A stretch of 64,000 bases of DNA from Acholoe squamosa (lineage: Eukaryota > Annelida > Polychaeta > Phyllodocida > Polynoidae), in NCBI GenBank assembly GCA_949317995.1, contig OX439045.1, forward strand, positions 2,513,174 through 2,577,173. Direction: 5' to 3'. The notes under the pieces were generated by a model. It made no database searches, was not told the DNA's origin, and saw only the letters and a program-made list of their open reading frames with translations. Both the position numbers and the translations under genes were made by a program. How positions within the stretch are numbered: position 1 is the stretch's first letter; the number at the start of each line of letters is the position of its first letter. Below are positions 53,547-64,000 of the stretch, one piece after another.

Positions 53547-53880
53547 ATTTAACCATTTAAAGGCTGATGATACTATGGACATTTGCCGTCATGATGCATG
53601 AATGCAGCCCTGGCGGGTTACTCACCAGGGCTGCATGCATTCATGCATCATGACGATCCTATGGGATTGGTACACCCCCATGGGGTCGTCAATGAAGTGC
53701 TGGCATGCCGATCCTACAGGGCCGAAACTCGCCCAGAGCGTCGTCATGATGCACCAATGAAGTGCTGGCGAGCAAACACACCAGCACTTCATTGGTGCAT
53801 CATGCCGACCAATGGGCATGATGCACTCCAGTACCAAAGCCCCTTAAAGGGATAAAGAGGTGAATCTCTTAAAGGGTTAA
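53547..53880. mobile_element. TTAA-type GCATCATG MITE with internal duplication
   Basis: Left end ACCATTTAAAGGCTGATGAT, first hairpin at 53600-53640, second hairpin CACCAATGAAGTGCTGGCGA..CACCAGCACTTCATTGGTGC, and a duplicated AATGAAGTGCTGGCATGCC in between. Right end CCTTAAAGGG. Confidence 0.85.
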
Positions 53881-54432
53881 GGACCTTGTATTATAAAGTA
53901 CCATCTTGAGTCTCTTTTATATCTACCTGAGGTTATGCTGAGTATCCGCTTGGTGATTCATTACCGAGGATCTGTTTAGAGACTGATGACAATCTGTGCT
54001 TGGTGATTGATGACGTCTCACGTGACCAGAATAGAAACGTGATCCGGGTACTTTTTGTTCTATAATCCTATGACACTGGTATTTTACCCCTTCAGGAATT
54101 TTAGCAGTACCTGTGCAAAAAATGATTTAAACTGCATCTGTTTTAATACTCATACTATAAACCTTTCACATTTGGAGAACTTGGGAGTAAAAGTCAATGT
54201 TGGTCAATGGAGAAGATCCTACTAGAATTCGTTAATATCTTTGGAAGTTGATAAAATAACAATACTGTTTTACTAACTGTAAAAGTACATTGTCAAAATA
54301 ACGACCAAATTCTTGACCCAAGGTTGCCAGAGATCCTTGATTATTTTCACAGAGATTGCTTGTACCACCGTACTGCCATCTGGGCCTTCATTGCAGAAAC
54401 TACACTGTTTCCCTGCAATATGACTGTGGTGG

Positions 54433-55732
54433 CCCGGACCAAAGTTCAGTAGTTATTAAGTATAGAAGGAGTATAGGAAAAGTATCCTTTGGGAGTATTG
54501 GTAGAGTATTCTTTCAGTATTACATAAAGATCAGACACATCCAAGCCAGAAATGGAGAAGTGGGACTCCAGTATTCAAAGAGTATATTGCAAGTAGCCAA
54601 TTAGTAGTGAAAAAGTATGTCCGAAATATTTAAATGAGGTAGGAGTATAGGTTAAGTATGATACTAAAAGACTACTAACATGCAGTAGGAATTCAGTATT
54701 GTCTGAGCCTATACCTACTCTTAGCTACTCTTTCAATACTCCTCAAGAGTATAGGAAAAGTATAGCTAAGATATGCAAATGAGCTGGTACTATAGGGTCA
54801 GCATGGTGCACAATGCAGTGCTGGGTTTAGGGTGATTTTAGTGTTATCAAGTAAGAAATGCTAAAAAAAAAGAAAGAAAGAAGTTGAATAAAATTGCCCT
54901 CATCCAATTATCTGTGGATTGGTGAATGATACGAAACTGAGTAGTATTAAATCGATGATATTTGAAATAATCAAATCAGCTTATTAATTAGAGATAGATA
55001 CCCAGAGACTAAGTTGTACATCACTCTCCCTGTAACCAATGTACCCCCTAGGCCTATAGCTAACATTATACTTCAACCTGATAGTGGTCGAACCCATGAC
55101 CCCCCCACCTTCCCTTAGACTATGACTTCAGCTTATTGTGTTAGGAACTTTACATGCCTATTTATTACATGTTGTAAATGTCTGATTTACTTACCATAGT
55201 GGACTGTTTCAATGTGCCCAGTGTGGGCACGACATGTTCACTGTACTGTGTGTCCATTCCTGTCAAATTGTACTGGTTCCTTGATAGAATATTCCCAAGA
55301 AATCTGCTCCCTATATGTTCCTGTCTTAGCCCCAGTACATTTTGGCGCACTCTGTATAACTGCCAGGTCTTAATATGTCTACTAACCCAGATAAAACGTA
55401 CTAAGGTGACCTTGGGAAATAAGTATAGAATCAGTATAATACTAAAGTCATACTGCAGCGCTCCCTGTCAACTATTTGCCAGGAGTATCATATTAAAGGA
55501 GTAGTCTTGAAGGTAGCTCAAAATAATCTATGTCACAGGAGTATAAGATAAGTAGGGTGTGTAAAATACTCATCTTATTTTAGTATACATTAAGTAGGCT
55601 ACTCTTTGAGAAGTAGGGAATGGGCTAAATCCTGGAGTATTTATTCAGTATATACTGAACATTTCAGTAGTCATATCAGTAGTGATTTCAGTACTACTGA
55701 CTGCAGGAGTAACTACTGCCTTCTGGTCCGGG
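54433..55732. mobile_element. 1.3-kb CCCGGACCA-terminal element inserted in dispersed repeat D
   Basis: Ends CCCGGACCA..AGTAGTTATT and AGTAACTACT..TGGTCCGGG. It splits a repeat that is continuous at 52015-52170. The interior repeats GAGTATAGGAAAAGTAT-type words but has no transposase frame. Confidence 0.75.
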
Positions 55733-55996
55733 TGTTCACTGTTCAGTTTTGCGAGGACACCTGATAGATTTAACAGGTATTTCTTAGAGTTAGACTACAG
55801 CATTTCTCAGCAGGAAACTCAGCCATGTGGCTGTTACTCTTAGAAGAGGAAGGAGGAGGTTAGGGGTTGTTCCCTGGGGGGTGTTAATGTAGTTGTAGCA
55901 CATACACACTATCTTTTATATAAGAGTTAAAATGAGGGGGCGGGGACTCCCCATTCATCCTTCCTTCCACACTATTACTTTGATCCTTTCACATAT

Positions 55997-56362
55997 ATCA
56001 TGCCCTGGCCCTTCAGAGGCCGCTGATGCAGGAGTGCATCATGCCCATGGGTCGTCATGATGCACCAATGAAGTGCTGAGGTGTACCGAGAGGGTCGGCA
56101 TGATGCTCCAATGAAGTGCTGGTGAGTCTGCTCGCCAGCACTTCATTGGTGCATCATGACGACGCTCTGGGCGAGTTTCAGCCCTGTAGGATTGGCATGA
56201 TGCATGAATGTAGCCCTGGCGAGTTATTCAGCAGGGTTGATACCATGCATTATAGTGACGATTTCGAATGATGTACCGTAATCCCCCACGTATAAGGCGC
56301 ATCCCGTGTATAAGGCGCACCTAGAGTTTGGTATTAATGCACTGTTGGCTCTTAAAGGGTTG
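55997..56362. mobile_element. TTAA-type GCATCATG MITE, rearranged, with an inserted GCGTATAAGG fragment
   Basis: Contains GAGGCCGCTGATGCAGG, CTCCAATGAAGTGCTGG..CCAGCACTTCATTGGTGC, and near the right end TACCGTAATCCCCCACGTAT (56274) followed by ATAAGGCGCACC. Confidence 0.8.
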
Positions 56363-56364
56363 AC

Positions 56365-58365
56365 TCCAGAGTTAGATAGTGGGACAGAGATGTCACCTGT
56401 CACCATCCTATGCTTCTAACTGTCCATCTTATATTCTAAAGGTATGTGCTAGTTTGACAAAAACTCACATTGTCAGTAACAATCAATTACATACACCTGC
56501 TATGTTGAGAAATGCCTTCCTGAAATTGTTACTTGAAATGATATGAGTTTTGTAGTCGTAGAATGTTGAGAAAAAACCACCCAATGTATTAGACACCCTT
56601 AGGGCCCAATTATGGTGTTTTCATTACATGCACACACAGAGATAGGGAAACTTGGGAGAATTACTCAATTTGTGACAAACTGAGAAAGAAATCATGACAG
56701 GACCTACAGTAACTGTTATACTGATGTTCTCTAATGTCCGAAGAAGTCTTTGAATCATGGTAGCTCCCCCTTCTGCCTTTCTCTTCACAATCATTTCTGA
56801 TCATTTTAGATAATACAGACTTACAAAGAAAGAGTCCACACAGTGCGTCTAGCTTAGGGCACTAGATCTCTAACATTCATATGAGAAATATGATAATTCA
56901 TCTTCACAATTCTAATGTTGCAAGTTGTCCCATAGCCTATTTCTTTACATATTCACGGTCATGTGGAACTGTTGGTGGATAATTGTGATGACATATTCTC
57001 TGAGCCTTTCAAGCTGTCATAGATGGTTATTCTCTCTCTGTGCAACTGCAGGGCATATTCCTAACTTTAAAGGTACAAACTAAAAAGCTGGAAACTACTT
57101 TCTTGTTTTTCTTTCAAATTACACACCAGCAGGTGCTGTGGCCTGATAATCTATGGCCCTTTGCCTTCTCTCAACGTTACCATGTTATTCTTATCCTACC
57201 TGTTTCGTCGAGATTTTGATTATATTATTTCATGATAGCATTCATAAAACAGTTTACTGATGATGCTATCATTAACTTTATTGACCAGTATAACTTTACA
57301 TATCCCCAAGAATGGGAGTGTTATTTTGTGATGGCTAAATGTCAAATTAATTGTTTGGTCAAATAAAAGTTTAAATTGTTCAAAAAAAAAAAAAAATGGT
57401 CCAAAATTTAGGTCTGGGATTTACCACTTATACGTTGTAAGGCCTTTTAAAAAAAGCTGTGTCTCCCGTCACATGGTAAAAAAGATGAGGTTAGTAGGTC
57501 GGATTTATTATTTTTTTTTTTTAACCAAAGCCTTATATAGTATCATTTTGCTTGGATTTGAGTTGTAGTTGTTAGAAATTGTCATTTCCTGCATAGTATT
57601 TGAGAAAACGATGGGCAAACATGTGCATGTATGTCAAACAATATTTGGGAAAAGGATCTAGAAAGATTTAAAAAAGTCTTTAAAAAACATCAAAAGATTG
57701 TCAAAAAATCAGGAAAAATTTGGGCTGAGGTTGGTCAGGTGACCGGAAACAACCCTTTTTTATTTTTTTGGCCTAAGCTCTATCCTAGTAACCTGTATAA
57801 ATATGAAAAGTACATTAATTCAAAACTTTTAAAAAAGGCAGTCCAATACATATATACGCGGATGAGTATATCGATTGGATCGTTGAAGCGCAAGACTCCT
57901 TAATAAGCACTGATCTGAAATAAGCATAGATGGGAGTCGAAACTACCACTGAAAATAATATTCAAATGAATGTCATTCTCAAATAAGTAAAAAAAAAAAT
58001 AAAAAATCAAATAAGTAATGGCTGTACAGGACATTGAGATCTATAAGTGCTCGGGTTACTTTGTTACTTAGCTAGGAAAGGCTTATAGGGCGATATTAAA
58101 GGTAAGTATTGAACGGATTCCACCCAGGACATTCAGGGTGTACATGGGGTGGGCCTAGGAAAAAAAGAGACTTTTAGAAACAAACATAGACCCTGAGGTC
58201 GTCTTCAGGTGAGAGAAAGGTGAGGGAAAATAAACAAGTAGAAGAGCAGCTCACCACCAGGTCAAAGAGCGGCTCACTACAGGTAATACCACCCACAGAG
58301 AGGCCAGGTTTACACAGGTGGGTGCTGTCACTCCTCTCACCACCTACCACCCCCCCCCACCCACC
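56365..58365. other. Non-coding spacer
   Basis: No gene seen over 2 kb. AT-rich with A-runs at 57382-57395 and 57989-58006 and a C-run at 58350-58358. Confidence 0.4.
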
Positions 58366-58367
58366 CA

Positions 58368-58648
58368 TTAACCCTTTAATTGCCATCACTGTAACCCTTT
58401 CATCCCCATTGGTTTGGGTCATGCCCATTGCTTGTCATAATGCATGAATATAGCCATGGTGAGTAACCGGCCAGCCATACATCATGACCACCCTATGGTT
58501 ACCTATGGGGCTCATACACAGACTCTCGGAGGGTCGGCATGATGCTCCAATGAAGTGCTGGCAAAAAGTCTAGCCAGCACTTCATTGGTGCATCATGTTA
58601 GCCGATGGCCTTGATGCACTCCAGCATGAACGGTCCTTAAAGGGTTAA
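58368..58648. mobile_element. TTAA-type GCATCATG MITE, copy
   Basis: Perfect TTAACCCTTTAA left terminus and CCTTAAAGGGTTAA right terminus. Second hairpin CTCCAATGAAGTGCTGGC/GCCAGCACTTCATTGGTG. Confidence 0.9.
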
Positions 58649-58832
58649 CATACCCACACACAGACACACCTCAACGTCCTCTCACTCTTGATCTGCCTTC
58701 ACGCATGCGCGTTGCCTCTCAGTACCTACTTCCGGTCTAGCACTTTTACCCGGACAGTCTCACACTGTACACATACAGGCACTTCCGGTGGGTGAGAATC
58801 ACCATACATCACACACCAGCTTGCTGTTCCCG

Positions 58833-58836
<4 letters not shown>

Positions 58837-58888
<52 letters not shown>
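58837..58888. repeat. (CT)n microsatellite
   Basis: About 25 CT units. Confidence 0.98.
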
Positions 58889-58889
<1 letters not shown>

Positions 58890-60660
58890 TTAACCCTCGC
58901 TAACTTCACTTCTCTCCCTTTTCTCTCTTTTTACTGAACTTACCATAACCTAGCTCAACCCTTGGGAACAAATCTAATTCATATCTTACATTTGAAATAT
59001 CTAGATGTATGAAGCTCTTTCATACTAAGACCAAGCTTTCAAAGTAAGAGACACACAAGGCATTTAGCTCCCAATAATGGTATGCAGTTGACAGGCTCCC
59101 TTGTCATGTTTCAAGTACCCGGATGAAGCTCTCATCTCCCTCTCTACATACACCTACATGTAAAACCCTGCATATAAGTGGCAGCTTATAGACCATTTCA
59201 GACAACTGGTGTGGCTTTTAGGTAAATCCTAAATTCAGAGTGCGGCTTATACCAGGACTATATATCTAGACTTTACTAAGAAATGGGCACCATTTCAGAC
59301 GGTACTGCTTTTAGTATTCTCCCAATGTCAGGGTGCGGCTTATATATCGGTGCGGCTTATACACAGTATTTTATGGTACATGTCAGTGCACCTTTGTCAT
59401 GTTGAGTATTTGTAATACCTATCCTCTCCACACAGCCCCTCCTCTCCACTTCTCATATACACTGTAAAAGGGCCCCTGTAAAGGTTGTGCTGTAAAAATA
59501 AAACTGGGATTTAACTTTCAGATAAAGCTTTCATCTGTATCTTCAGGGGGATTTCTCCTATTAAACACACAGTTATATTGTATAGTTTTTGGAGCTTCAC
59601 TGTAGAGTTTACACGGTCCCACCTGTTTCAGGGGTAGGTGAAATGCTTTTTGAATTAAACCTGCCCCCCAAAACTAAAGCTTTGATGACTCAGACTCGGA
59701 AAAGTCCAGGTGACAGGCTTCCTTCTCAGCTTAAGTGTATCTTCAGACATGTGCACACAACACAGATATGAGCACACAGTACATTGCCTACCATTGTCAC
59801 CTGTGTTTGTCTCTACTCATGCTACATGAACCTCTCCCCTTCCCCCCTCCCCACCCAACACTATACCTGCTATAACCTTGCTCCTCAACCCTCAGTACAC
59901 CAATCTCACTCAGCTACCTCTGAGAGAAGATGGTCCATTTTCGAGTTTCTGACCAGAAATGGACTGAGAAAAACCTGTCTTAATCCATGATAGATGTGCA
60001 CCTCACATATAAGGCTCATAATGAGTTCTTTCTAGACCTGGCAGACCTGGGTCATATCTTGATGATTTTACAGATTCATATCTAAAAGGCCTCACAATCA
60101 CCTGAAGTGAACATTGCCAAATAAAGGTTTTGACGCTGAGAATGCTGCACCCATAGACTACCATAGTCATACCCAAAGTCATATTATGACATAGATGGCT
60201 CCAGTGGTGTCTGGGAGGCCAGAGCTACATATAGCTTTTTAAATTTTGAAAATCCATTCAGTAGAAGAAAAGCTATGAATATTTCATTCTTTTGGGCATA
60301 ATCCAAAACTCTAGGTGCGTCTTATATGCGCACTGCGTCTTATAAGCGGGAGATTACGATAGATAATATTTTATGAACTGCAATGGATCATCATGCTGCC
60401 GCAGCATGATACCTAAATGCTGTACTATAAAATTAGGTTTATATGTATCATGGTGTCAAAATGGTGACCAAGGATTGTAACCTGTGTTTTCTTTTAATCC
60501 TGCTCTCAGTTTACATCAGTCTCCTTGTGTTACAGTTGATTTGTATGTACGAGTTGGACATAGACACAGACATGAATATTCACCCCCTACTTGGTGTACC
60601 TTTTTACTGTAAATGTAAAGCTAAACCCGTCTGTGCTGTATGTATTATATTACAGCTGTA
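58890..60660. other. Spacer with decayed GCGGCTTATA element
   Basis: No gene seen. 59165-59380 has CATATAAGTGGCAGCTTATA and GTGCGGCTTATACACAGTAT, and 60312-60362 has GTGCGTCTTATATGCGC and GCGGGAGATTACG, both remnants of elements like 43482-43718. Confidence 0.5.
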
Positions 60661-60666
60661 TTTACC

Positions 60667-60790
60667 ATTTAAAGGCCGCTGATGCAGGAGTGCATCATGC
60701 CCATTGCTCATCATGATGCACCAATGAAGTGCTGGCGAGCAGTCTCGCCAGCACTTCATTGGTGCATCATGCCGACCCTCCGGGAGTTAA
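60667..60790. mobile_element. TTAA-type GCATCATG MITE, short form with a single hairpin
   Basis: Left end TTTAAAGGCCGCTGATGCAG, then one perfect palindrome (GATGCACCAATGAAGTGCTG and its complement around GCGAGCAGTCTCGC). The other hairpin is absent. Confidence 0.9.
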
Positions 60791-60826
60791 CCTGTGTAAG
60801 ACTACCTGGCCGTGATGTATGTAATA

Positions 60827-61139
60827 CAGGGTTCGCCCCACACTGCAATGTCACACCGGTGGGCCGCCGGTGTCATTTTAGCTCTCTGTTGATGTTTGAA
60901 TTTTGAAAATCCATCAATTAGAACTAAAGTTATGCCCCTTTTAACACTTTTCTTGGGTCAAAACATGTAATTTCTTGTGAAAAGGATGGAAAAATCTCCT
61001 AATATGAATATCTTAACCACCATATATCAATATAATGGGCATCAAACCCATAATTATTTTATCGAAAGTTTGCATAATGACTCGCACATCGTTGCGCTCG
61101 GGGTTTACGGTGTGATTTTTGAATCTGCGGAGAACCCTG
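60827..61139. mobile_element. CAGGGTTCTCC-family element, copy 2
   Basis: Starts CAGGGTTCGCC, ends GGAGAACCCTG, flanked by TAATA (60822-60826 and 61140-61144), a 5-bp duplication. Over 200 bp nearly identical to 43905-44253. Confidence 0.85.
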
Positions 61140-62165
61140 TAATATATATCATGTGTAATAAATCAGTAGAACGCAGTACAATGGGCACTCTCCACACCCT
61201 CTTAAAGCCTTAAGTCCATGATTACATCATGTCCTGTTGTCGTCATTGCACATGATGCATGCAGTCCTCCATCTACGTATCAACAAGACATACTGCTTTC
61301 AGTTTACATCTCCAAAATTCACAACAGCCATATCTGACAGATAACTGGCCTTTATGACCGAACGACCTTATAAGGAATCTGTGCACAACCCCAGGCACAA
61401 CCACTATCAAGGAGCATATTATGATATATGTTCCTTGCCACTATCCAGTATCTTCTGTCTGCACCCATCACTCCCTCAGCTATTGATGTACTTGGTGAGT
61501 GGCCGCATTCAGGTACTCACCAGGGCATAATTATACATCGACCTTAAAGGGTCTAAGGACAGGCCTCACAATGACTATCTTGTTTCACAAACTAAAATTA
61601 AAAAGAACTTTAATAAAACTTGTAGCGAGGATAAGAGAGAAAAACGTCAGTTTTGATGAAGTGTTGCTGTCATGTGTTGTGGTGTCTCCTCTTGCCGCTA
61701 GGGGTAAGTTTTAAGTCACTTGACCTACTGAGACGCTGCCTGACGGTGTGTGGGGCAGTTTGTGGTTCATGTAACGGCCGCTAGGGGTAATGTGCTTTAT
61801 GCGCCTTATAAAACATAGGGGAATATATGAATCGATGGCTGCTTCACATACGTTTGGGAACCTGTTTAAATCGATGTTTTACACAGTCTAGTAGTTATTT
61901 TCCCTTTGTCCAAAACTGGTCTTTAAAATTCTGGCCAAAGTCGCAAGAATTGACCAATATCAAAGGTCAGTTGGTAGGGCTTACTGCAATGGGACCCCCC
62001 ATATATCTACTAAAGTACAGAAAAGAAGACAATAAAGACAAATCAAGCAAAGGAGTGAGGGTGAAGGCAGTGTAACAAAGTGTCCATTGTTGTTAAATGT
62101 ACCTGTATCACAGTCCAACCTCTCCCCCCCCCCCAACTCCCAACCTCCTCCATGGACCCCACATG
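61140..62165. other. Non-coding spacer
   Basis: No gene seen. Weak MITE scraps around 61205-61260 (GATTACATCATG, GCACATGATGCATG) and a C-run at 62127-62135. Confidence 0.4.
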
Positions 62166-62184
62166 TACTGCACGCCATCCCGCC

Positions 62185-62760
62185 AAGGGCAGCACGATGC
62201 CTCCAAGTTCATGCTCCTTGGTCGTCATGATGCACCAATGCAGCATGATGCCTCCAAGTTCATGCTCCTTGGTCGTCATGATGCACCGATGCAGCATGAT
62301 GCCTCCAAATTCATGCTCCTTGGTCGTCATGATGCACCGATGCAGCATGATGCCTCCAAATTCATGCTCCTTGGTCGTCATGATGCACCGATGCAGCATG
62401 ATGCCTCCAAATTCATGCTCCTTGGTCGTCATGATGCACCGATGCAGCATGATGCCTCCAAATTCATGCTCCTTGGTCGTCATGATGCACCGATGCAGCA
62501 CGATGCCTCCAAGTTCATGCTCCTTGGTCGTCATGATGCACCAATGCAGCATGATGCCTCCAAGTTCATGCTCCTTGGTCGTCATGATGCACCGATGCAG
62601 CACGATGCCTCCAAATTCATGCTCCTTGGTCGTCATGATGCACCAATGCAGCATGATGCCTCCAAGTTCATGCTCCTTGGTCGTCATGATGCACCAATGC
62701 AGCACGATGCCTCTAGGTTCATGTGCCTGGGTTGGCATGATGCACCAATGCAGTAATGAT
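62185..62760. repeat. 51-bp satellite derived from the GCATGATG motif, about 11 copies
   Basis: Unit contains TGCAGCATGATGCCTCCA, AGTTCATGCTCCTTGG and TCGTCATGATGCACCAA. Since 51 is a multiple of three, long ORFs appear on both strands (up to 303 codons). They are tandem-repeat by-products, not genes. Confidence 0.97.
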
Positions 62761-62809
62761 GGGCAGATTTGGCAGTACTTCATTGGTACATCATGAAGAC
62801 CAATGGGCA

Positions 62810-62988
62810 CAGGGGCGGATCCAGAAGGGGTGGTCCAGGGGGGCACAGCCAAGAAAATTTGGGGGGTTTTCGGGCCATGTTTTCTATAGTTAAGAGTCAT
62901 AGCCTGGGCCAATTTTAGGGGGTCTAGGGGGGCATCAGGGGGTCTAGGGGTCACGTCCCCCTAGGCCCCCCCCGTGGATCCGCCCCTG
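62810..62988. mobile_element. CAGGGGCGGATCC-terminal element, 5-bp duplication
   Basis: Ends CAGGGGCGGATCC and GGATCCGCCCCTG, flanked by GGGCA at 62805-62809 and 62989-62993. It lies directly next to the 51-bp satellite. Confidence 0.85.
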
Positions 62989-63150
62989 GGGCATGATACA
63001 CTTATGAAGAAGCAGTCTGTAAAGGACTATAATGGGACATTGTCCATAAAAAGCCAACCACTAGGGTACAGAGTAGGGTATAGCCTTACCAACAGATACC
63101 GTCATAAAAACTACTGATAACCGTTATTTGTGGTACCGGTACCAAACATG

Positions 63151-63519
63151 CCCACTTGGCAGAAAAACGTTTTTTTGACGTCAAAAAAACGTTTTATTTT
63201 GGTTCCTAAGTTTGCAAAACGTTTTTTTTTTCAACGTCAAAATAACGTTTTTACATGTACTCAAAAAAACGTTATTTTGACGTTTTTATAAAAACGTTTT
63301 TATATCAGGTTAAAAACGTTTTAGAAACATAAATAAAAAACGTTTTTATTTGGTTGAAAATTGGTTGAAAAAGCAAACGTTTTTATTTGGTTGAAAATTG
63401 GTTGAAAAACATTTAAAAACGTTTTTTTATTGTCAAAATAACATTTTTTAAAAACGTTTTTTTCCCAAACCAAATAAAAACGTTTGCAAATTTTATAAAC
63501 ACGTTTTTTGCCAAGTGGG
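63151..63519. mobile_element. Foldback element packed with AACGTT palindromes
   Basis: Ends CCCACTTGGCAGAAAAACG and CGTTTTTTGCCAAGTGGG. The 369 bp between contain more than a dozen AAACGTTTT cores, so nearly the whole element can self-pair. No target duplication found. Confidence 0.8.
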
Positions 63520-63589
63520 TGTCCACCCACATCAGCTCAAGTACAAAGGGTGGGGAAGCGATATTCGCACAGGATGCCCATGAGAATAA

Positions 63590-64000
63590 GAGTGTTTTTC
63601 GCACGGGATTTTCTAGTACACAGGACATGGGAATTTGGGAAACAGGACTGTCTTGATGAAAATTGGGAAATGGGACTGCACATGGGAATTTGGGAAAAGG
63701 GACATATACCTTATCACGGGAATAGGGCATAGAAATTTGGGAAACAGGACTACATGAGAAAATTTGGGAATCAGGACTAAACCAGAAATTTAGGAAACGG
63801 GACATAAAGATTTCAGACACAGGACATGAATGTTGTGCACTTCTAAGATTGTGATGTCCTGTTTATGAGATGTCCAATGTACTAGAAAACCTTGAGCAAA
63901 TACCATTGACTGCTTGGTTATTGTCCCATTTCTGAAATGTCCCGTTTCCAAATTTTCTTTGCTTTTGTTATTTGCACGAGATTCCCGTGCAAGTATCATC
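63590..64000. mobile_element. Foldback element with GGGAATTTGGGAAACAGGAC units, cut by the window end
   Basis: Left arm repeats GGGAATTTGGGAAACAGGAC-like units (63620-63810). The inverted form TGTCCCGTTTCCAAATT appears at about 63938-63955. TTCGCACGGGATTT (63598) is mirrored by GCACGAGATTCCCGTGC near the end. Its right boundary may lie outside the window. Confidence 0.55.

Noticed and set aside
60977-61213. 78-codon plus-strand ORF
   Set aside because: Begins inside the CAGGGTTCTCC-family element; the second copy of that element does not preserve it as a protein.
62043-62954. 303-codon minus-strand and 238/219-codon plus-strand ORFs
   Set aside because: They follow a 51-bp tandem repeat, so every frame without a stop in one unit stays open. 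The peptides are 17-residue repeats of the array.

Overview
This is a eukaryotic, metazoan window made almost entirely of repeats. It holds one long retroviral-type element and a dense field of transposon debris. Three things point to an animal: a Ty3/Gypsy retroelement with an F-type envelope gene, a consensus metazoan histone-mRNA 3' stem-loop, and a SINE ending in GGCGTTAAAC plus a CTCA tail. I associate that SINE tail with molluscs. A mollusc is my best guess (moderate to low confidence); no host gene was found that would confirm it.

Region 1 (1-1900): AT-rich minisatellite, then a GC-richer plus-strand ORF (1272-1751) of unknown function. A perfect 16-nt histone-type 3' processing hairpin (1799-1814) follows 47 nt after its stop. 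This ORF converges on the retroelement env gene. It is the most unusual item in the window.

Region 2 (1901 to about 13.9 kb, minus strand): an errantivirus/retrovirus-like element with three uninterrupted reading frames. They are gag (first ATG at 11741), pol (protease, RT, RNase H, integrase, all catalytic motifs present) and env (signal peptide, KAKR cleavage-like site, fusion-peptide-like segment, membrane spans). Gag and pol are joined by a textbook -1 frameshift signal: heptamer GGAAAAC at the gag stop, then an 11-bp hairpin. The leader upstream of gag carries about 20 copies of a 20-bp repeat, the position at which Drosophila gypsy keeps its insulator. A candidate R-U5/PBS lies near 12.72-12.95 kb. 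No matching 3' LTR is visible between env and base 1, so the element either continues beyond the window or has lost that end.

Region 3 (about 14-64 kb): no convincing coding gene. It is filled by non-autonomous DNA elements and satellites. (a) A TTAA-type MITE family has nested palindromes built on GCATCATG/CATGATGC motifs, with well over a dozen copies. (b) At least three tandem arrays derive from that motif (34/35-, 62- and 51-bp units). (c) Foldback elements have arms that are themselves short-motif arrays; two are flanked by 9-bp or longer target duplications. (d) Two CAGGG-terminal families have 5-bp duplications. (e) There is a TA-duplicating pogo-like element, (f) a 1.76-kb element bounded by direct repeats with a 4-bp duplication, (g) a SINE with a 12-bp duplication, and (h) several long hairpins. 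Most long ORFs in this part are by-products of tandem repeats whose unit length is a multiple of three.
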